Below are positions 19,272-29,511 of a stretch of DNA of 44,920 bases, in pieces. Origin of the DNA: Chara braunii (lineage: Eukaryota > Streptophyta > Charophyceae > Charales > Characeae); NCBI GenBank assembly GCA_003427395.1, contig BFEA01000087.1, positions 2,502,735 to 2,547,654 on the forward strand, given 5' to 3'. A program made the position numbers and the translations under genes. The notes under the pieces were generated by a model that made no database searches, was not told the DNA's origin, and saw only the letters and a program-made list of their open reading frames with translations. How positions within the stretch are numbered: position 1 is the stretch's first letter; every line of letters begins with the position of its first letter.

Positions 19272-19420
19272 AAAGAGCAGAGGATTGAATGCCTGAATCT
19301 GGATGTGTTTGAGAACAGGAGCAGGAAATCGAGATAGAACTGTTTTTCTGTATGTCTGCATAAAACATAGCCAGATTCAGGATTTACATCCTATCCCCTT
19401 TGCTAGTGGGACCCCGCCCC
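19272..19420. mobile_element. Small inverted-repeat element (MITE-1), copy 2
   Basis: GATTGAATGCCTGAATCTGG at the left, CCAGATTCAGG and TTGCTAGTGGGACC at the right, collinear with 1937-2090. The left terminus is hidden in the gap. Outside the right terminus CCGCCCCTGG mirrors the CCAGGGGCG beside the left end of copy 1, so the inverted repeat is longer than the 14 perfect bases. Confidence 0.7.
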
Positions 19421-19917
19421 TGGAGCAGCCGTTTTGTCAAAACGAACGGCCGTTCACATAGTTCGTGACAACCAGTAGTGAGAGAAAAACTAAAAAAATA
19501 AAAAATAAAAAAAATTTAAAAAGACACGCCTGTTGGGAGCCCCAACCCCCAACCACTTGGGACATCACGTGGCTTTTCAGCCACGCGTCCTAATCTACGG
19601 GCCTGAGTTCGAGTCCTGATGGACTCGAAGACCAGTTAGGGTCATTCCTCGATTTATGTGTGTCATCCTTGCGCAGGGGCCATGCTTGATCCGCGCGGCT
19701 TACCTCGACAGTGTGATCTCCGCGATCGCACGGTCGAGATGGGCCGCGCCATCTATAAGTGAGGGCCGCTCCAAAAGGAGATATGCCCAATAGGATGCAG
19801 CACTTCAAGTTCGATCCCAGTATCCGTCGGGTACGAGTCATGTATGAAAACTTACTGGGCTAGCTCCTATCAGCTCTTCTATAAGAAGAGCTTCGCCCCC
19901 TCTCTATTCCCCCTGTC

Positions 19918-20017
19918 GTGGCCTTGCAGGCCCTGCCTGATTGCGGCCTTGCAGGCCCTGCGTGACTGCGGCCCTGAAGGCCCTGCCCACCTGTGGCCCG
20001 GTAGGTCTGATAAGCCA
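19918..20017 (+). repeat. 25-bp tandem repeat, four units
   Basis: Units start at 19918, 19943, 19968 and 19993. The first two differ by a few bases; each of the first three contains GGCC(T/C)TG(C/A)AGGCC, so the self-complementary GGCC arms are kept while the middle varies. Confidence 0.8.
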
Positions 20018-20113
20018 CCTTCAGCCGAGAGTCCAACGTCAAGCCCTGGCACAGAGTCAAATCACGTGGCCCAAAAAGAAAATGAGCTTCCTAGCCTACT
20101 TAGGCCTTGAATC
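20004..20113 (+). repeat. 110-bp repeat, copy 1 (inverted copy at 36483)
   Basis: By eye 109 of 110 bases match the reverse complement of 36483-36592. The reading frame PKKKMSFLAYLGLES is open in both copies, but the segment is too short to call coding. Confidence 0.85.
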
Positions 20114-20146
20114 GCGCGGCTTAGCAGCCGCGCGATATTATTTTAG

Positions 20147-20193
20147 GTAGAATAGGTATAAAATTGTCATATTTTACGACCGTACGTCTGTGC
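20147..20193 (+). repeat. 47-bp identical repeat, copy 1
   Basis: Starts GTAGAATAGGTATAAAATTG and ends GACCGTACGTCTGTGC. Identical to 37439-37485. Both lie near a copy of the 110-bp repeat, which suggests that they are parts of one mobile element. Confidence 0.9.
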
Positions 20194-20407
20194 GGCGTTA
20201 CCAAACATGCGAAGAAAACTGGTCACGCTGCCGGTTCTTACCATCGATTCCATATGCCGCAGACGTCATGTCTCAGGTTTAATAAATCTTAGTCTTTCAG
20301 TCATAGGTCAAGTTCGAAACTTATGGTAGATAACCCGTCTCATCAAGTTATGAAGCCCGAATACCCATTTACTGAGTTGGACATCGTCCGACATTTAAAA
20401 ACACCAC

Positions 20408-20459
20408 GCAGATACCCTTGTTAGGGTTTCTGCCCCGACAACGTACATGTAATACGTTG
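20408..20459 (+). other. Two stem-loops with GATACCCTTGT motif
   Basis: GCAGA-ACCCT/AGGGT-TCTGC (20408-20433) then CAACGTA/TACGTTG (20439-20459). The sequence GATACCCTTGT...AGGGT...CCGACA recurs at 39626-39655 with ATACCCTT/AAGGGTAT. Confidence 0.55.
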
Positions 20460-20576
20460 CCTGTGAATGTTGCTCTGACAGAGAAGAGGAAGCTTAACAA
20501 TGGTTCATCGGTGGTTCAGAAATTATACGTGGAGGATTAGGAAGAGAGAGAGGACAGGATGAATGTCGGTCCTGAG

Positions 20577-21076
20577 GACAACAGAAAGAAAACCTTGGGG
20601 GTTCGAGCGAAAAAGTTGGAATTGAGCTTCGCAACGCTTATGAGGACGATGTCCAGAAACGAAAGAGTCAACAAACCGGTAAAAGAGGCCTATATCCCGT
20701 TAGCCTGCACAACTATGTAGTTGGGCTTGTGTATTCTGACCACAAAGCACAGGATGAGGTTCTGGAAATTCCTTTAATTTTTGTGCAGCACCAACCAACA
20801 GAGGAGCACATGGGGAAATGGACTCAACTTCTAGTGTTGAAAGGCACGGGTAGTGTTTCGGTGATACATGAGCCAAAAATGAGGAAACATTTAGTGACTT
20901 TAGAGGGAGGAGAAAAAACTATGCTCCATTCGACCTTCTTGAGTCTGAAGAGTTTGGAACGTTTCAGAGAGCAATGGCAACAATTGAATACACATTGGTT
21001 CCCGATTGAGTCATTTTTCGCCCCAGATACAGAATCCTTGGTAGCGATAAAAATGAGTGGCAATTTGAGTGCTTAG
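20577..21076 (+). CDS. Unrecognised reading frame, 166 codons, no ATG start
   Basis: The frame is open from just after a stop at 20574 to a TAG at 21074-21076. The sequence looks like real protein: KVGIELRNAYEDDVQKRK, then GLYPVSLHNYVVGLVYSD, a mixed beta-rich middle (LLVLKGTGSVSVIHEP) and FREQWQQLNTHWFPIESFF. I see no catalytic or zinc motif and do not recognise the family. There is no in-frame ATG at the start, so it is an exon, a fragment, or a decayed element gene. It lies between hairpin train 2 and the satellite block. A host gene fragment cannot be excluded. Confidence 0.4.
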
Positions 21077-21499
21077 CAATGTTAGCATATAACATAGGAT
21101 TCGTTAAAACCCAAAAAAAAAAAATGTTGGGTTTGAACGAAATGTTTCGAAATTTCAGGAAGTACGAGTTTTGAGTCCCCTTAGTGTTCCTGGATTGAAG
21201 GTAAAGCAAAATCGAATAAAAATATCGAATAAAATAGCTTTGCAGGAAACACTTCAAATGGCAAAGCATAAAATGAGCTTGAAAAATCGAAATTTTTACT
21301 CGTCCGTACACCCCGAATTTTAGGTGTTTAAAAAAGTCTCAATTTTCACACTTTTGCTTCCTCAAAGAATCGTTACCTATATAATGTCAGAAAAACTTAA
21401 AATGACGTATAAAAAAATTACACATTTCTCAAATCATTTTATTTTTCAGTATTTTCTGTCTAAGAAAAAACAAGTGAAACATGGGAACAACGTCCTCGT

Positions 21500-22070
21500 C
21501 AATTTTCGCCAAAATCGCAGGGCCGACTTATATGACTATAATCGATTTGTCGACAAGCCACGTCTTCCATCTTCAGAGGAGATTTGACATCCAAAAACAA
21601 GTAGTCTTAACAACACAAAATATTTGGTTTGTAGCTCTAAAATGTCCTCCTTGCAAAAACAGATGTTTAGCTACATGGGAAATTAAGAAAAAATGTTTTG
21701 GTCTATTTTTGCCAAAAACATAGGCCCAACTTATAGGACTATAAAAGATTGGTTCGGTAAGCCACATCTTAAATCTTTGGTTGAGGTGTAACATGCAGGA
21801 ACAAGTAGTCTTAACAGCACAAGAAATATGGTTTACGGTCCTATAATGTCGTACTCGCTAAAGGAAATATTTAGCGACTAGTGAAATAAAGAAGTCATGT
21901 CCTGGTCCTTTTCGACTTATAGGACTATAAAGGATTGGTTCGACAAGCCACATCTTTAACCTTCAGTTGAGGTTTGACGAGTAGTACAAGAGATACTGTT
22001 TCTAGCCCTTTAACGCCCTCTTTGCTAAAGCAAACGTTTAGAGAGTAACAAAGGCCACCTTGAGAGTTTT
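21500..22070. repeat. Satellite A, about 190-bp units, three copies
   Basis: Shared landmarks per unit: GACTTATANGACTATAA, GATTGGTTCGACAAGCCACA, TTGAGGTNTNACATGCAGGA-like, and AGTCCTATAATGTC. Units begin near 21525, 21730 and 21912. Copies are moderately diverged. Confidence 0.8.
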
Positions 22071-22094
22071 TCACAAAACGTGAAATGAGTGAAA

Positions 22095-22765
22095 ATACGA
22101 GACCAGAAATAACGCTTTATAGTCTTTTAATGAAGATTCCTCAATGGAAAAATATTTTTCATAAATCAATAGAAATTGCTTTATATTCCTATAATGAGCA
22201 TTTATCCAGGGAGAATTTTTAGTCAAATTGTAACAGACTCTTGCAAGCATTCTTACTGGAAAGGTATTTTTCACAGATCAACAGAAATCGCTTTATAGTC
22301 CTAAAATAAGCATTTCTCCTGGACGAATTTTCAGTCAAATTGTAATAGACTTCTGCAAACATTCTCAGTGGAAAGGTACTTTTCACAGATCAAGAGAAAT
22401 AGTTTTACTGTACTATAATGGGCATTTCTCTAGGGTGAATTTTTAGTCAAATTATAACAAACTCCTGCAAGCGTTCTCAGTGGAACGGTACTTTTTACAG
22501 ATCAACAGAAATCGTTTTATAGTCCTATAATGAGCATTTCTCCTGGGTGAATTTTCAGTCAAATTGTACCAAACTCTTGCAAGCATTCTCAGTGGAAAGG
22601 TATTTTTCACAGATCAACAAAAATCGCTTTATAGTCCTATAATGAACATTTCTCCTAGCGAATTTCATGTCAAATTGTAACAGACTCTAACAAACATTCT
22701 CATTGGAAAAATATTTTTCACAGATAAAAACAAATCGCTTTAAAGTCCTTTATTGTCGTACTGGC
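22095..22765. repeat. Satellite B, about 112-bp units, six copies
   Basis: The block AGAAATCGCTTTATAGTCCT recurs near 22171, 22283, 22395, 22507, 22619 and 22732. Each unit also has CATTTCTCCTGG, TCAAATTGTAA, CATTCTCAGTGGAAAGG and TTTTTCACAGATCAA. Satellite A ends in the related GTCCTATAATG, so A and B may share an ancestor. Confidence 0.85.
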
Positions 22766-23119
22766 CAGTGCGAATATTTAATAGCCTACTAATGCCACCT
22801 CAAAAATTGACAAACTTATAGCAAAGTCAATAAGTTTCCTTTCCAAAACTGCGATGTTTAAGGAACTCGCGAAGGTAGGTACTTAATTATTTAAACTTAA
22901 CCTCGAGTGAACATGTTTTTAAGCCTAAGAGACTTTCTTTGGGTGACTGGAACTTGAAGAACCTGTAAAGTGGTTTATGTTTGAAGAACATGAAAAGTGG
23001 TAAACGTATTGTGAAATGTTTTTTTTTTTATCTTGTTTTTTTTAGAAAGAATGTTGTAAGCAAATTCTGAGACCAAAATAAGTGGACCAGTGGTTTACAC
23101 TGTTAAATGCTTTGGAATT
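22766..23119. other. Spacer between satellites B and C
   Basis: AT-rich sequence with a T run near 23021. No gene or repeat unit recognised. Confidence 0.4.
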
Positions 23120-23882
23120 GGTCCTTCCCCCCAATTGGTCATCCATATATTGTAAAACTCACAGCTTGCCCATGTTCAATGAATATTTAACAACAGTCAC
23201 TACCCGCAGTCTGTCTTCCACATGTTTGTGCAAAGAAGAATACAAGAGTAAATGCCCACCAACAGACAAGATGGGCATGGAACAAGAAGTTGGAGTAAGC
23301 CTGCACTTAGTGGACCTCATATCATCATCAGGTTATCCATCCCAATTAAGCACAAAGTCCGGTGTGGAGAGGAGCATCCACAACACATCGCTGTGTCGAG
23401 TAGTGACAACTGCTGAAAATTGATTAAACATGTGCAGACTATGACTCCTTTGATATATGCTCAATAATGTGCATGACCAATTAGGGGAAAAGACCACGAG
23501 CAAGCGAGAGTAAGCCCGCACTTAGTGGATCTCACATCATCATTAGGTTGCCCATCGCAGTCAAGAGCGGAGTCTAATGTGGGAGAGGAGCAACGACAGA
23601 ACATCGCTGTGCCGAATAGCGACCGCTGGTGGAAATAAATTGAATATGTGTACGTTGTGACTTCTGCGATATGCGGTCAATGATATGGATGACCAATTGG
23701 GGGGAAGGACCACGAGCAAGCGGGATTAAGCCCGCACTTAGTGGACCTCACATCATCATCAGGTTTCCCATCGTAGTCAAGCATAGAGTATGATGTTGGG
23801 GAGGACCAGCAGCAACACATGGCTTTGTCGAGTAGTGACCGCTGCTCGAGATTCATTGAAGATGGGTAAGTTGTTGCTGGAC
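23120..23882. repeat. Satellite C, about 215-bp units, with one inverted part
   Basis: TAAGCCTGCACTTAGTGGAC-like landmarks lie at 23296, 23511 and 23727. Other landmarks are CATCATCATCAGGTT, GGAGAGGAGCA and CGAGTAGTGACCGCTG. At about 23125-23215 the reverse complement of the unit's end appears (CCCAATTGGTCATCCATAT, then GTCACTACCCGC), so the first part is inverted relative to the rest. Peptides with PNWS and MFN on both strands are a by-product of this inversion. Confidence 0.8.
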
Positions 23883-25004
23883 CCACCGTTAAAGGGGTTC
23901 ACAAATTATATTGGGGGTCGGACTCTCACTTTGGGGGGTTGAAATTAATTTCGGGCTGTGAATGATGACCTGGGGTTAGGACCCACCGCTAAAGGGGTGC
24001 AAAAAATATATTGGGGGTAAGACTCTCACTTTGGGGGGTTCGGATTCTCACTTTGGGGGGGTGAAATTAATTTTGGGTTGTCAATGATGACCTAGGGGTT
24101 AGGACCCACTGCTGAAGGGGTACAAAAACTATATTGGGGGTCGGCCTCTCACTTTGGGAGGGTGAAATTAAAATTTGGGATGTGAATGATGACCTGGGGG
24201 TTAGGACCCCCCACCACAGGGGTCTAAAAATAATATTGGGGGTCGAATTCTCACTTTGGGGAGGTGAAAATTAATTTCGGGGTGTGAATGATAACGATGG
24301 GGGTTCGGACCCATTGTTATAAGGGTAAAAAAACTATATTGGGGGTCAGATTCTCACTTTGGGGGGGTGAAATTAATTTCGGGGTGTAAATGATGACCCG
24401 GTTAGGACCCACTGCTAAAGGGGTGCAAAAACTATATTGGGGGTCGGATTCTTACTTTGGGGGGGTGAAATAAATTTTGGGATATCAATGATGATTTGGG
24501 GGTTAGGACTCACCGCTAGAGGGATCCAAATTTATTTTGGGGTTCGGACTCTCACTTTGGGGGGGTAAAATTAATTTTGTAGTGTGAATGATGACCTGGG
24601 GGTTATGACCCACCGCTAAAGGGGTCCAAAAATTATATTGGCAGTCGGATTCTCATTTTGGCGGGTAAAATTAATTTTGGGGTGTGAATGATGACCTGGG
24701 GGTTAGAACCCATTGCTAAAGGGGTCCAAATTTATTTTGGGGGTCGGACTCTCACTTTAGGGGGTTGAAATTAATTTCGGGGTGTGAATGATGACCTAGG
24801 GGTTAGGACCCACCGCTTTAGGGGTCCAAATTTTTTTGGGGGGTCGGGCTCTCACTTTGGGGGGGCGAAATTAATTATGGGGTGTGAATGATGACCTGGG
24901 GGTTAGGACCCACCGATGTAGGGGTCCAAAAATTATATTGGGGGTCGGATTCTCACTTTCGGGGCACAAGCGGTTATCGAGTAGCTGAAAATTCAGGAAT
25001 GGAA

Positions 25005-25420
25005 ATTCTAAAGTGAGAGTTGGGCAGTCTGAAGATTTTAAATGGTCCTGAAGTGGTGAAAGGTCCGAAGACCCTGAAAACCACCTGTTTAGGCAGGGTG
25101 CATCAAAAAGTGATGAAGAGTGACCTGAAGTGGTCAAGTGAGAGTTTTTGGCAGTCTGAAAATCCTGAATGGTCCTGAAGTGGTGAAAGGTCCGAAGACC
25201 ATGAAAACCATCCTTCACCACTTCAGAATGCAGTCTGCCTAAACATGTGGTTTTCAGGATCTTCGGAGCTTTCACCACTTCAGGACCATTCAGGATTTTC
25301 ATACATAAATGGTCACGAACTGGTGAAAGGTCCGAAGACCCTGAAAACCACCTGTTTAGGCAGACTGCATCCTAAAGTGGCGAAGGGTGTCGTGAAGTGG
25401 TGATGAAAAATACAAGTGTT
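25005..25420. repeat. Different repeat block inside satellite D, with inverted copy
   Basis: A unit built on GGTCCTGAAGTGGTGAAAGG, GTCCGAAGACCCTGAAAACC, ACCTGTTTAGGCAGACTGCA occurs in direct orientation near 25040, 25165 and 25308 and inverted at 25212-25298. Arms 25159-25210 and 25247-25299 pair over 52 bases with three mismatches and a loop of about 36 bases. Confidence 0.8.
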
Positions 25421-27533
25421 ATTAACCTTCTCAGACTTCTCTCTTTGGGGGGGCTGAAAATAATTTCGGGGTATGAAGAATGACCTGGGGGTTAGGATCC
25501 ACCGCTAAAGGGGTGCAAAAACTATATTGGGGGTCGGACTCTCACGTAAGGGGGGTAAAATTAACATTTGGGGTGTGAATGATGACCTGGGGGTTAGGAC
25601 GCACCGCTATAGGGAGCAAAAATTATATTGGGGTTCAAATTCTCACTTTGGGGAGGTGAAATTAATTTCGGGATGTCAATGATGACCTAGGGGTTACGAC
25701 CCACTGCTGAAGGGGTGCAAAAACTATATTGGGGTTTGGACTCTCACTTTGGGACGAAGATTTTTTTTTTTTTGGATATAAATGATGATCTGGGTTAGGA
25801 GTCACCGCTATAGGGGTCCAAAAATAATATTGGGGGTCGGATTCTCACTTTGGGGGGTTGAAATTAATTTCGGGGTGCGAAGAATGACCTGGGGGCGAAG
25901 ACTCACTGCTCTCGGGGTCAAAAAATTATATTGGGGATCGGATTCTCACTTTGGGGGGGTGAAATTAATTTCGGGGTGTGAATGATGACCGGGGGGTTAG
26001 GACCCACCGCTGAAGGGGTGCAAAAACTATACTAGGGGTCAGACTCTCACTTTGAGGGGGTCAGACTCTCACTTTGGGGGGGGTCAGACTCTCACTTTGG
26101 GGGGATGAATATAATTTCGGGGTGTGAATAATGACCTGGGAGTTAGGACCCACCGCTATAGGGGTGCAAAAATTATATTGGGGGATGAACTCTCACTTTG
26201 GGGGATTGAAATTAATTTCGGGGTGTAAATGATGACCTGGGGTTAGGACCCACCGCTGAAGGGGTGCAAAAACTATATTGGGGGTCAGACTCTCACTTTG
26301 GGGGGGTGAAATTAAATTTTAGGATGTGAATGATGACCTGGGGTTAAGAGTCACCGCTATCATGATAGGGGTCCAAAAATTATATTGGGATCGGATTCTA
26401 ACTTTGGGGAGGAGAAATTAACTTCGGGGTGTAGGACCCACTGCTATAGGGGTCCGAATTTATTTTGGCGGTCGGACTTTCACTTTGGGGTGGTGAAATT
26501 AATTTCGGGGTGTGAATGATGATCTGGGGGTTAGGACCCACCGCTATAGGGGTGCAAAAATTATATTGGGGGACAGATTCTCACTTTGGGGGCTTGAAAT
26601 TAATTTCGGGGTGTAAATGATGACCTGGGGTTAGGATCCACCGCTGAAGGGGTGCAAAAACTATATTGGGGGTCAGACTCTCACTTTTGTGGGGTCGGAC
26701 TCTCCATTTTGGGAGGTGAAATTAAATTTTGGGATTTGAATGATGACCTGGGTTAGGAGTCACCGCTATAGGGGTCCAAAAATTATATTGGGATCGGATT
26801 CTCACTTTGGGGGGTTGAAATTAATTTTGAGGTGTCAATGATGACGTGGGGGTTAGGACACACCGCTGTAGGGGTCCGAATTTATTTTGGGGGTCGGACT
26901 CTCACTTTGGGGGGGTGAAACTAATTTCGGCGGGTGAATGATGATCTGGGGGTTAAGACCCACCGCTATAGGGGTGCAAAAATTATATTGGGGAGCGAAC
27001 TCTCACTTTGAGGGGTTGAAATTAATTTCGGGGTGTAAATGATAACCTCCGGTTAGGACCCACCGCTGAAGGGGTGCAAAAACAATATTGGCGGTCAGAC
27101 TCTTCCTTTGGGGGGNTCATATTCTCACTTTGGGGGGGATGAAATTAATTTCGGGGTGTGAATGATGACCTAGGGGTTAGGACCCACCGCAAAAGGGGTA
27201 CAAAAACTACATTGGGGGTCGGCCTCTCACTTTGGGGGGATGAAATTAAATCGTGGGGTGTGAATGATGACCTGGGGTTTAGGACCCACCGCTACAGGGG
27301 TCCAAAAATAATATTGGGGGTCAAATTCTCACTTCGTGGGGGTGAAATTAATTTCGCGGTGTGAATGATGACCATCGGGGTTCGGACTCACCGCTATAGG
27401 GGACAAAAAACTATATTGGGGGTCGGATTCTCACTTCGGGGGGGTGAAATTAATTTTCGGGTTGTAAATGATGACCTTGGGGTTAAGACCCACTACTAAA
27501 CAGGTGCAAAAGCTATATTGGGGGTCGGATTCT

Positions 27534-27797
27534 ATTTTGGGGGTCGGACTCTCACTTTGGGGGTGTGAAATTAATTTCGGGGTGTGAATGATGACCTGGG
27601 GGTTAGGACCCAACGCTAAAGGGGGCCAAAAATTATATTGGGGGTCGGATTCTCAATTTGGGGGCGCCCCCAAAATGAGAATCCGACCCCCAATATAATT
27701 TTTGGCCCCCTTTAGCGTTGGGTCCTAACCCCCAGGTCATCATTCACACCCCGAAATTAATTTCACACCTCCAAAGTGAGAGTCCGACCCCCAAAAT
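27534..27797. repeat. 264-bp near-perfect palindrome in satellite D
   Basis: The arms 27534-27665 and 27666-27797 are reverse complements with only a few mismatches and no spacer; the centre reads GGGGGC/GCCCCC. Satellite orientation flips here and returns near 27858. The inverted segment could come from a template switch in vivo, or from a chimeric read. Confidence 0.85.
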
Positions 27798-28466
27798 AAA
27801 TTTGGACCCCTCTAGCGGTGGTCCTAACCCCAAGTCATTATTGACACCCCAAAATTAGGGGTCAGACTCTCACTTTGGGGGGGTCGGACTCTCACTTTGG
27901 GGGGTTGAAATGAATTTCGGGGTGTGATTGATGACCTAGGGTTAGGACCCACTGTTATAGGGGTGCAAAAATTATATTGGGGGACAAATTTTCACTTTGG
28001 GGGGTTGAAATTAATTTTGGGGTGTCAATGATGACCTGGGGGTTAGGATCCACCGCTATAGGGGTCCAAAAATTATATTGGGGGTCGGATTTTCCATTTG
28101 GGGGGGTGAAATTCATTTCGGGGTGCGAAGAATGACCTGGGGGTTATGATCCACCACTATAGTAGTAAAAAAATTATATTGGGGGTCAGATTCTCACTTT
28201 GGGGGGTTGAAATTAATTTTGGAATGCGAAGAATGACCTGGGGGCTAGGAGGACCCACTGCTAGAGGGGTCAAAAAATTATATTACGGGTCGGACTCTCA
28301 CTTTGGGGGGGTGAAATTAATTTCAGGGTGTGAATGATGACCTGGGGGTTATGACCCACCGCTATAGAGGTCCAAATTTATTTTGGGGGTCAGACTCTAA
28401 CTTTGGGGGGGTGAAATTAATTTCGGGGTGTGAATGATGACCTGGGGTTAGGACCCACCGCTGCCG

Positions 28467-28706
28467 AGGACTCAAAGATTTTGAGTTCCTGGGAGCGGAC
28501 CTTGGTCACAATATTCATTGACTAGGCAACAGTCTAGCATATTTCGTACAACGTCTGACTCAGGTCAGAAAGACTTTCAGCTAGAAGAGCCCCGAGAGGA
28601 GGGGCCTCTTGCAGAAGTTTATCTGAATTGACTAAGACCTGCAAGCAAGGGTTTGTAATTTGTCTTCTGGACCCTTTGCTTGACAAGTCCATAAGTCAGA
28701 AACCAG
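28467..28706 (+). promoter_or_regulatory. Hairpin-rich leader of the compact retroelement
   Basis: Stem-loops before the first ORF: AGGA-CTCAAA/TTTGAG-TCCT (28467-28490), CTGAC/GTCAG (28555-28568), AAGAG-CCCC/GGGG-CTCTT with a 7-base loop (28585-28610), and CAAGCAAGGGT/ACCCTTTGCTTG with an 18-base loop (28642-28682). The last ends 24 bases before the first ATG. A structured leader ahead of closely packed ORFs would fit non-canonical translation. That role is inferred. Confidence 0.5.
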
Positions 28707-29105
28707 ATGATGACTAAAGAGTATAATGTCCTAGAAACCCTGACTCGTGTCACCTTTGGTGGTGCCTTTCCCTATATATTTGTCAAATGTATTACTTGTG
28801 CGAAAAATACAACGACTGTGCATGTGCTTGTCTCTAGATTCCTTGACACTGATAATTATGATATTCGACCCTACATCCTAGAAGAAACTGATCAAGACTC
28901 GAGATTTTTTACCAACTTGGATGTTATTGTGAGGTGTGTCGAAGCAGAGAGGGATCAATTGAGACAACAAGGGATAGAGGCGAGTTGGAGCCTGTTGCCT
29001 AGAGTCTACAAGAAGATTCCCACCCCGCCGGTGCCCAAAGGATTCTGCGATGGTAGGAACTGGCAGCCAATCATCAATGCAGCGTTGAGAAGACAAAGCT
29101 GGTAG
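28707..29105 (+). CDS. Compact element ORF1, paralogous family member 1
   Basis: 132 codons from ATG to TAG, with no internal stop. Family landmarks shared with the ORFs at 29113 and 30070: an N-terminal FPYIFVKCITC-like core, VSRFLDTDNYDIRPY in the middle, a Glu/Gln-rich helix, LLPRVYKKIPTPPVP, and GFCDGRNWQPIINAALR at the end. No known domain recognised; two Cys in the N-terminal core are kept in member 2 and one in member 3. It is the best preserved of the three. The next ORF begins 7 bases after its stop. Three diverged copies in tandem ahead of a gag point to duplication of an accessory protein of the element. Confidence 0.65.
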   Translation: MMTKEYNVLETLTRVTFGGAFPYIFVKCITCAKNTTTVHVLVSRFLDTDNYDIRPYILEETDQDSRFFTNLDVIVRCVEAERDQLRQQGIEASWSLLPRVYKKIPTPPVPKGFCDGRNWQPIINAALRRQSW

Positions 29106-29112
29106 GAAACCC

Positions 29113-29508
29113 ATGTCGGTTGTAACTCGAGCGATAGAGGCGCTGATCAGGATCACGGCTGAAGGTGTTTTCCTATACGTCATTGAGCGGTGTGTGACTT
29201 GTGAGCACGACTCGATGATTCTATACGTCCTTGTAGTCTGATTCCTTGATACAAATGAGTATGATGTAAGACCATATGTATCTGCTGAAACAAGAAGAGG
29301 GGTTGATTACGAGGTGTGCTGGATAGTTGTTGGTGAGTATATCTTAGATGAAAGGTTGTTGTTGAAACAACAAGGAAAGAAAGTAACACAGAGTGTCCTA
29401 CCTAAAGAGTTTGAGAGATTCCCAAACCCTCATGTGCCAGTTAGCTTCTGCGACGGGAAGGACTGGGGACCAATCCTCAATGCGGTACTAAGGGATCGAG
29501 TGTGGTGA
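29113..29508 (+). pseudogene. Compact element ORF2, paralogous family member 2 (one stop)
   Basis: 131 codons with one TGA at 29239-29241, where the paralogues have R or K before FLDT (a CGA-to-TGA change would do it). The rest matches: VIERCVTCEHD, FLDTNEYDVRPYV, LKQQGKKVTQSVLPKEF, and PHVPVSFCDGKDWGPILNAV. The stop is followed after 3 bases by the next ATG. Confidence 0.65.
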
Positions 29509-29511
29509 GCT

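Larger units (their letters stand above)
19430..20136 (+). other. Hairpin train 2
   Basis: Stem-loops in order: CGTTTTG/CAAAACG (19430-19444), GAACGG/CCGTTC (19444-19455), GGAC-CGTGGC/GCCACG-GTCC (19560-19590), TTCGAGTCC/GGACTCGAA (19608-19629), a three-part stem GCGCGGC + CTCGAC + GTGTGATC against GATCGCAC + GTCGAG + GCCGCGC (19693-19749, 21 pairs), CTCC/GGAG around AAAA (19769-19780), AGCTCTTCT/AGAAGAGCT (19872-19892), four 25-bp units with GGCC/GGCC loops, and ATCGCGCGGCT/AGCCGCGCGAT (20111-20136). A B-box-like GAGTTCGAGTCC lies in the 19608 hairpin, but no A box or cloverleaf goes with it. No protein frame explains the pattern. Confidence 0.7.
23883..28460. repeat. Satellite D, about 101-bp units, roughly 40 copies
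   Basis: Typical unit: GGACCCACCGCTAAAGGGGT, CCAAAAATTATATTGGGGGT, CGGATTCTCACTTTGGGGGG, TTGAAATTAATTTCGGGGTG, TGAATGATGACCTGGGGGTT, A. Three sub-types recur (CAAAAACTATATTGG, CAAAAATTATATTGG, CAAATTTATTTTGG), which suggests higher-order structure. Some units carry an extra copy of CTCACTTTGGGGG. The array is interrupted at about 25005-25420, contains an inverted piece at 27666-27857 and an N at 27116. It ends abruptly at the retroelement leader. Confidence 0.95.

Noticed and set aside
19590-19640. tRNA gene suggested by GAGTTCGAGTCC
   Set aside because: There is no A box at the right distance and no cloverleaf; the B-box-like string is one arm of a 9-bp hairpin.
23082-23521. Similar peptides on both strands (PNWS, MFN, VTTR)
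   Set aside because: They come from an inverted unit of satellite C and are not related genes.
23883-28460. CRISPR-like array or coding repeats in the 101-bp array
   Set aside because: The units are contiguous and diverged without spacers, and the DNA is eukaryotic. It is a satellite.
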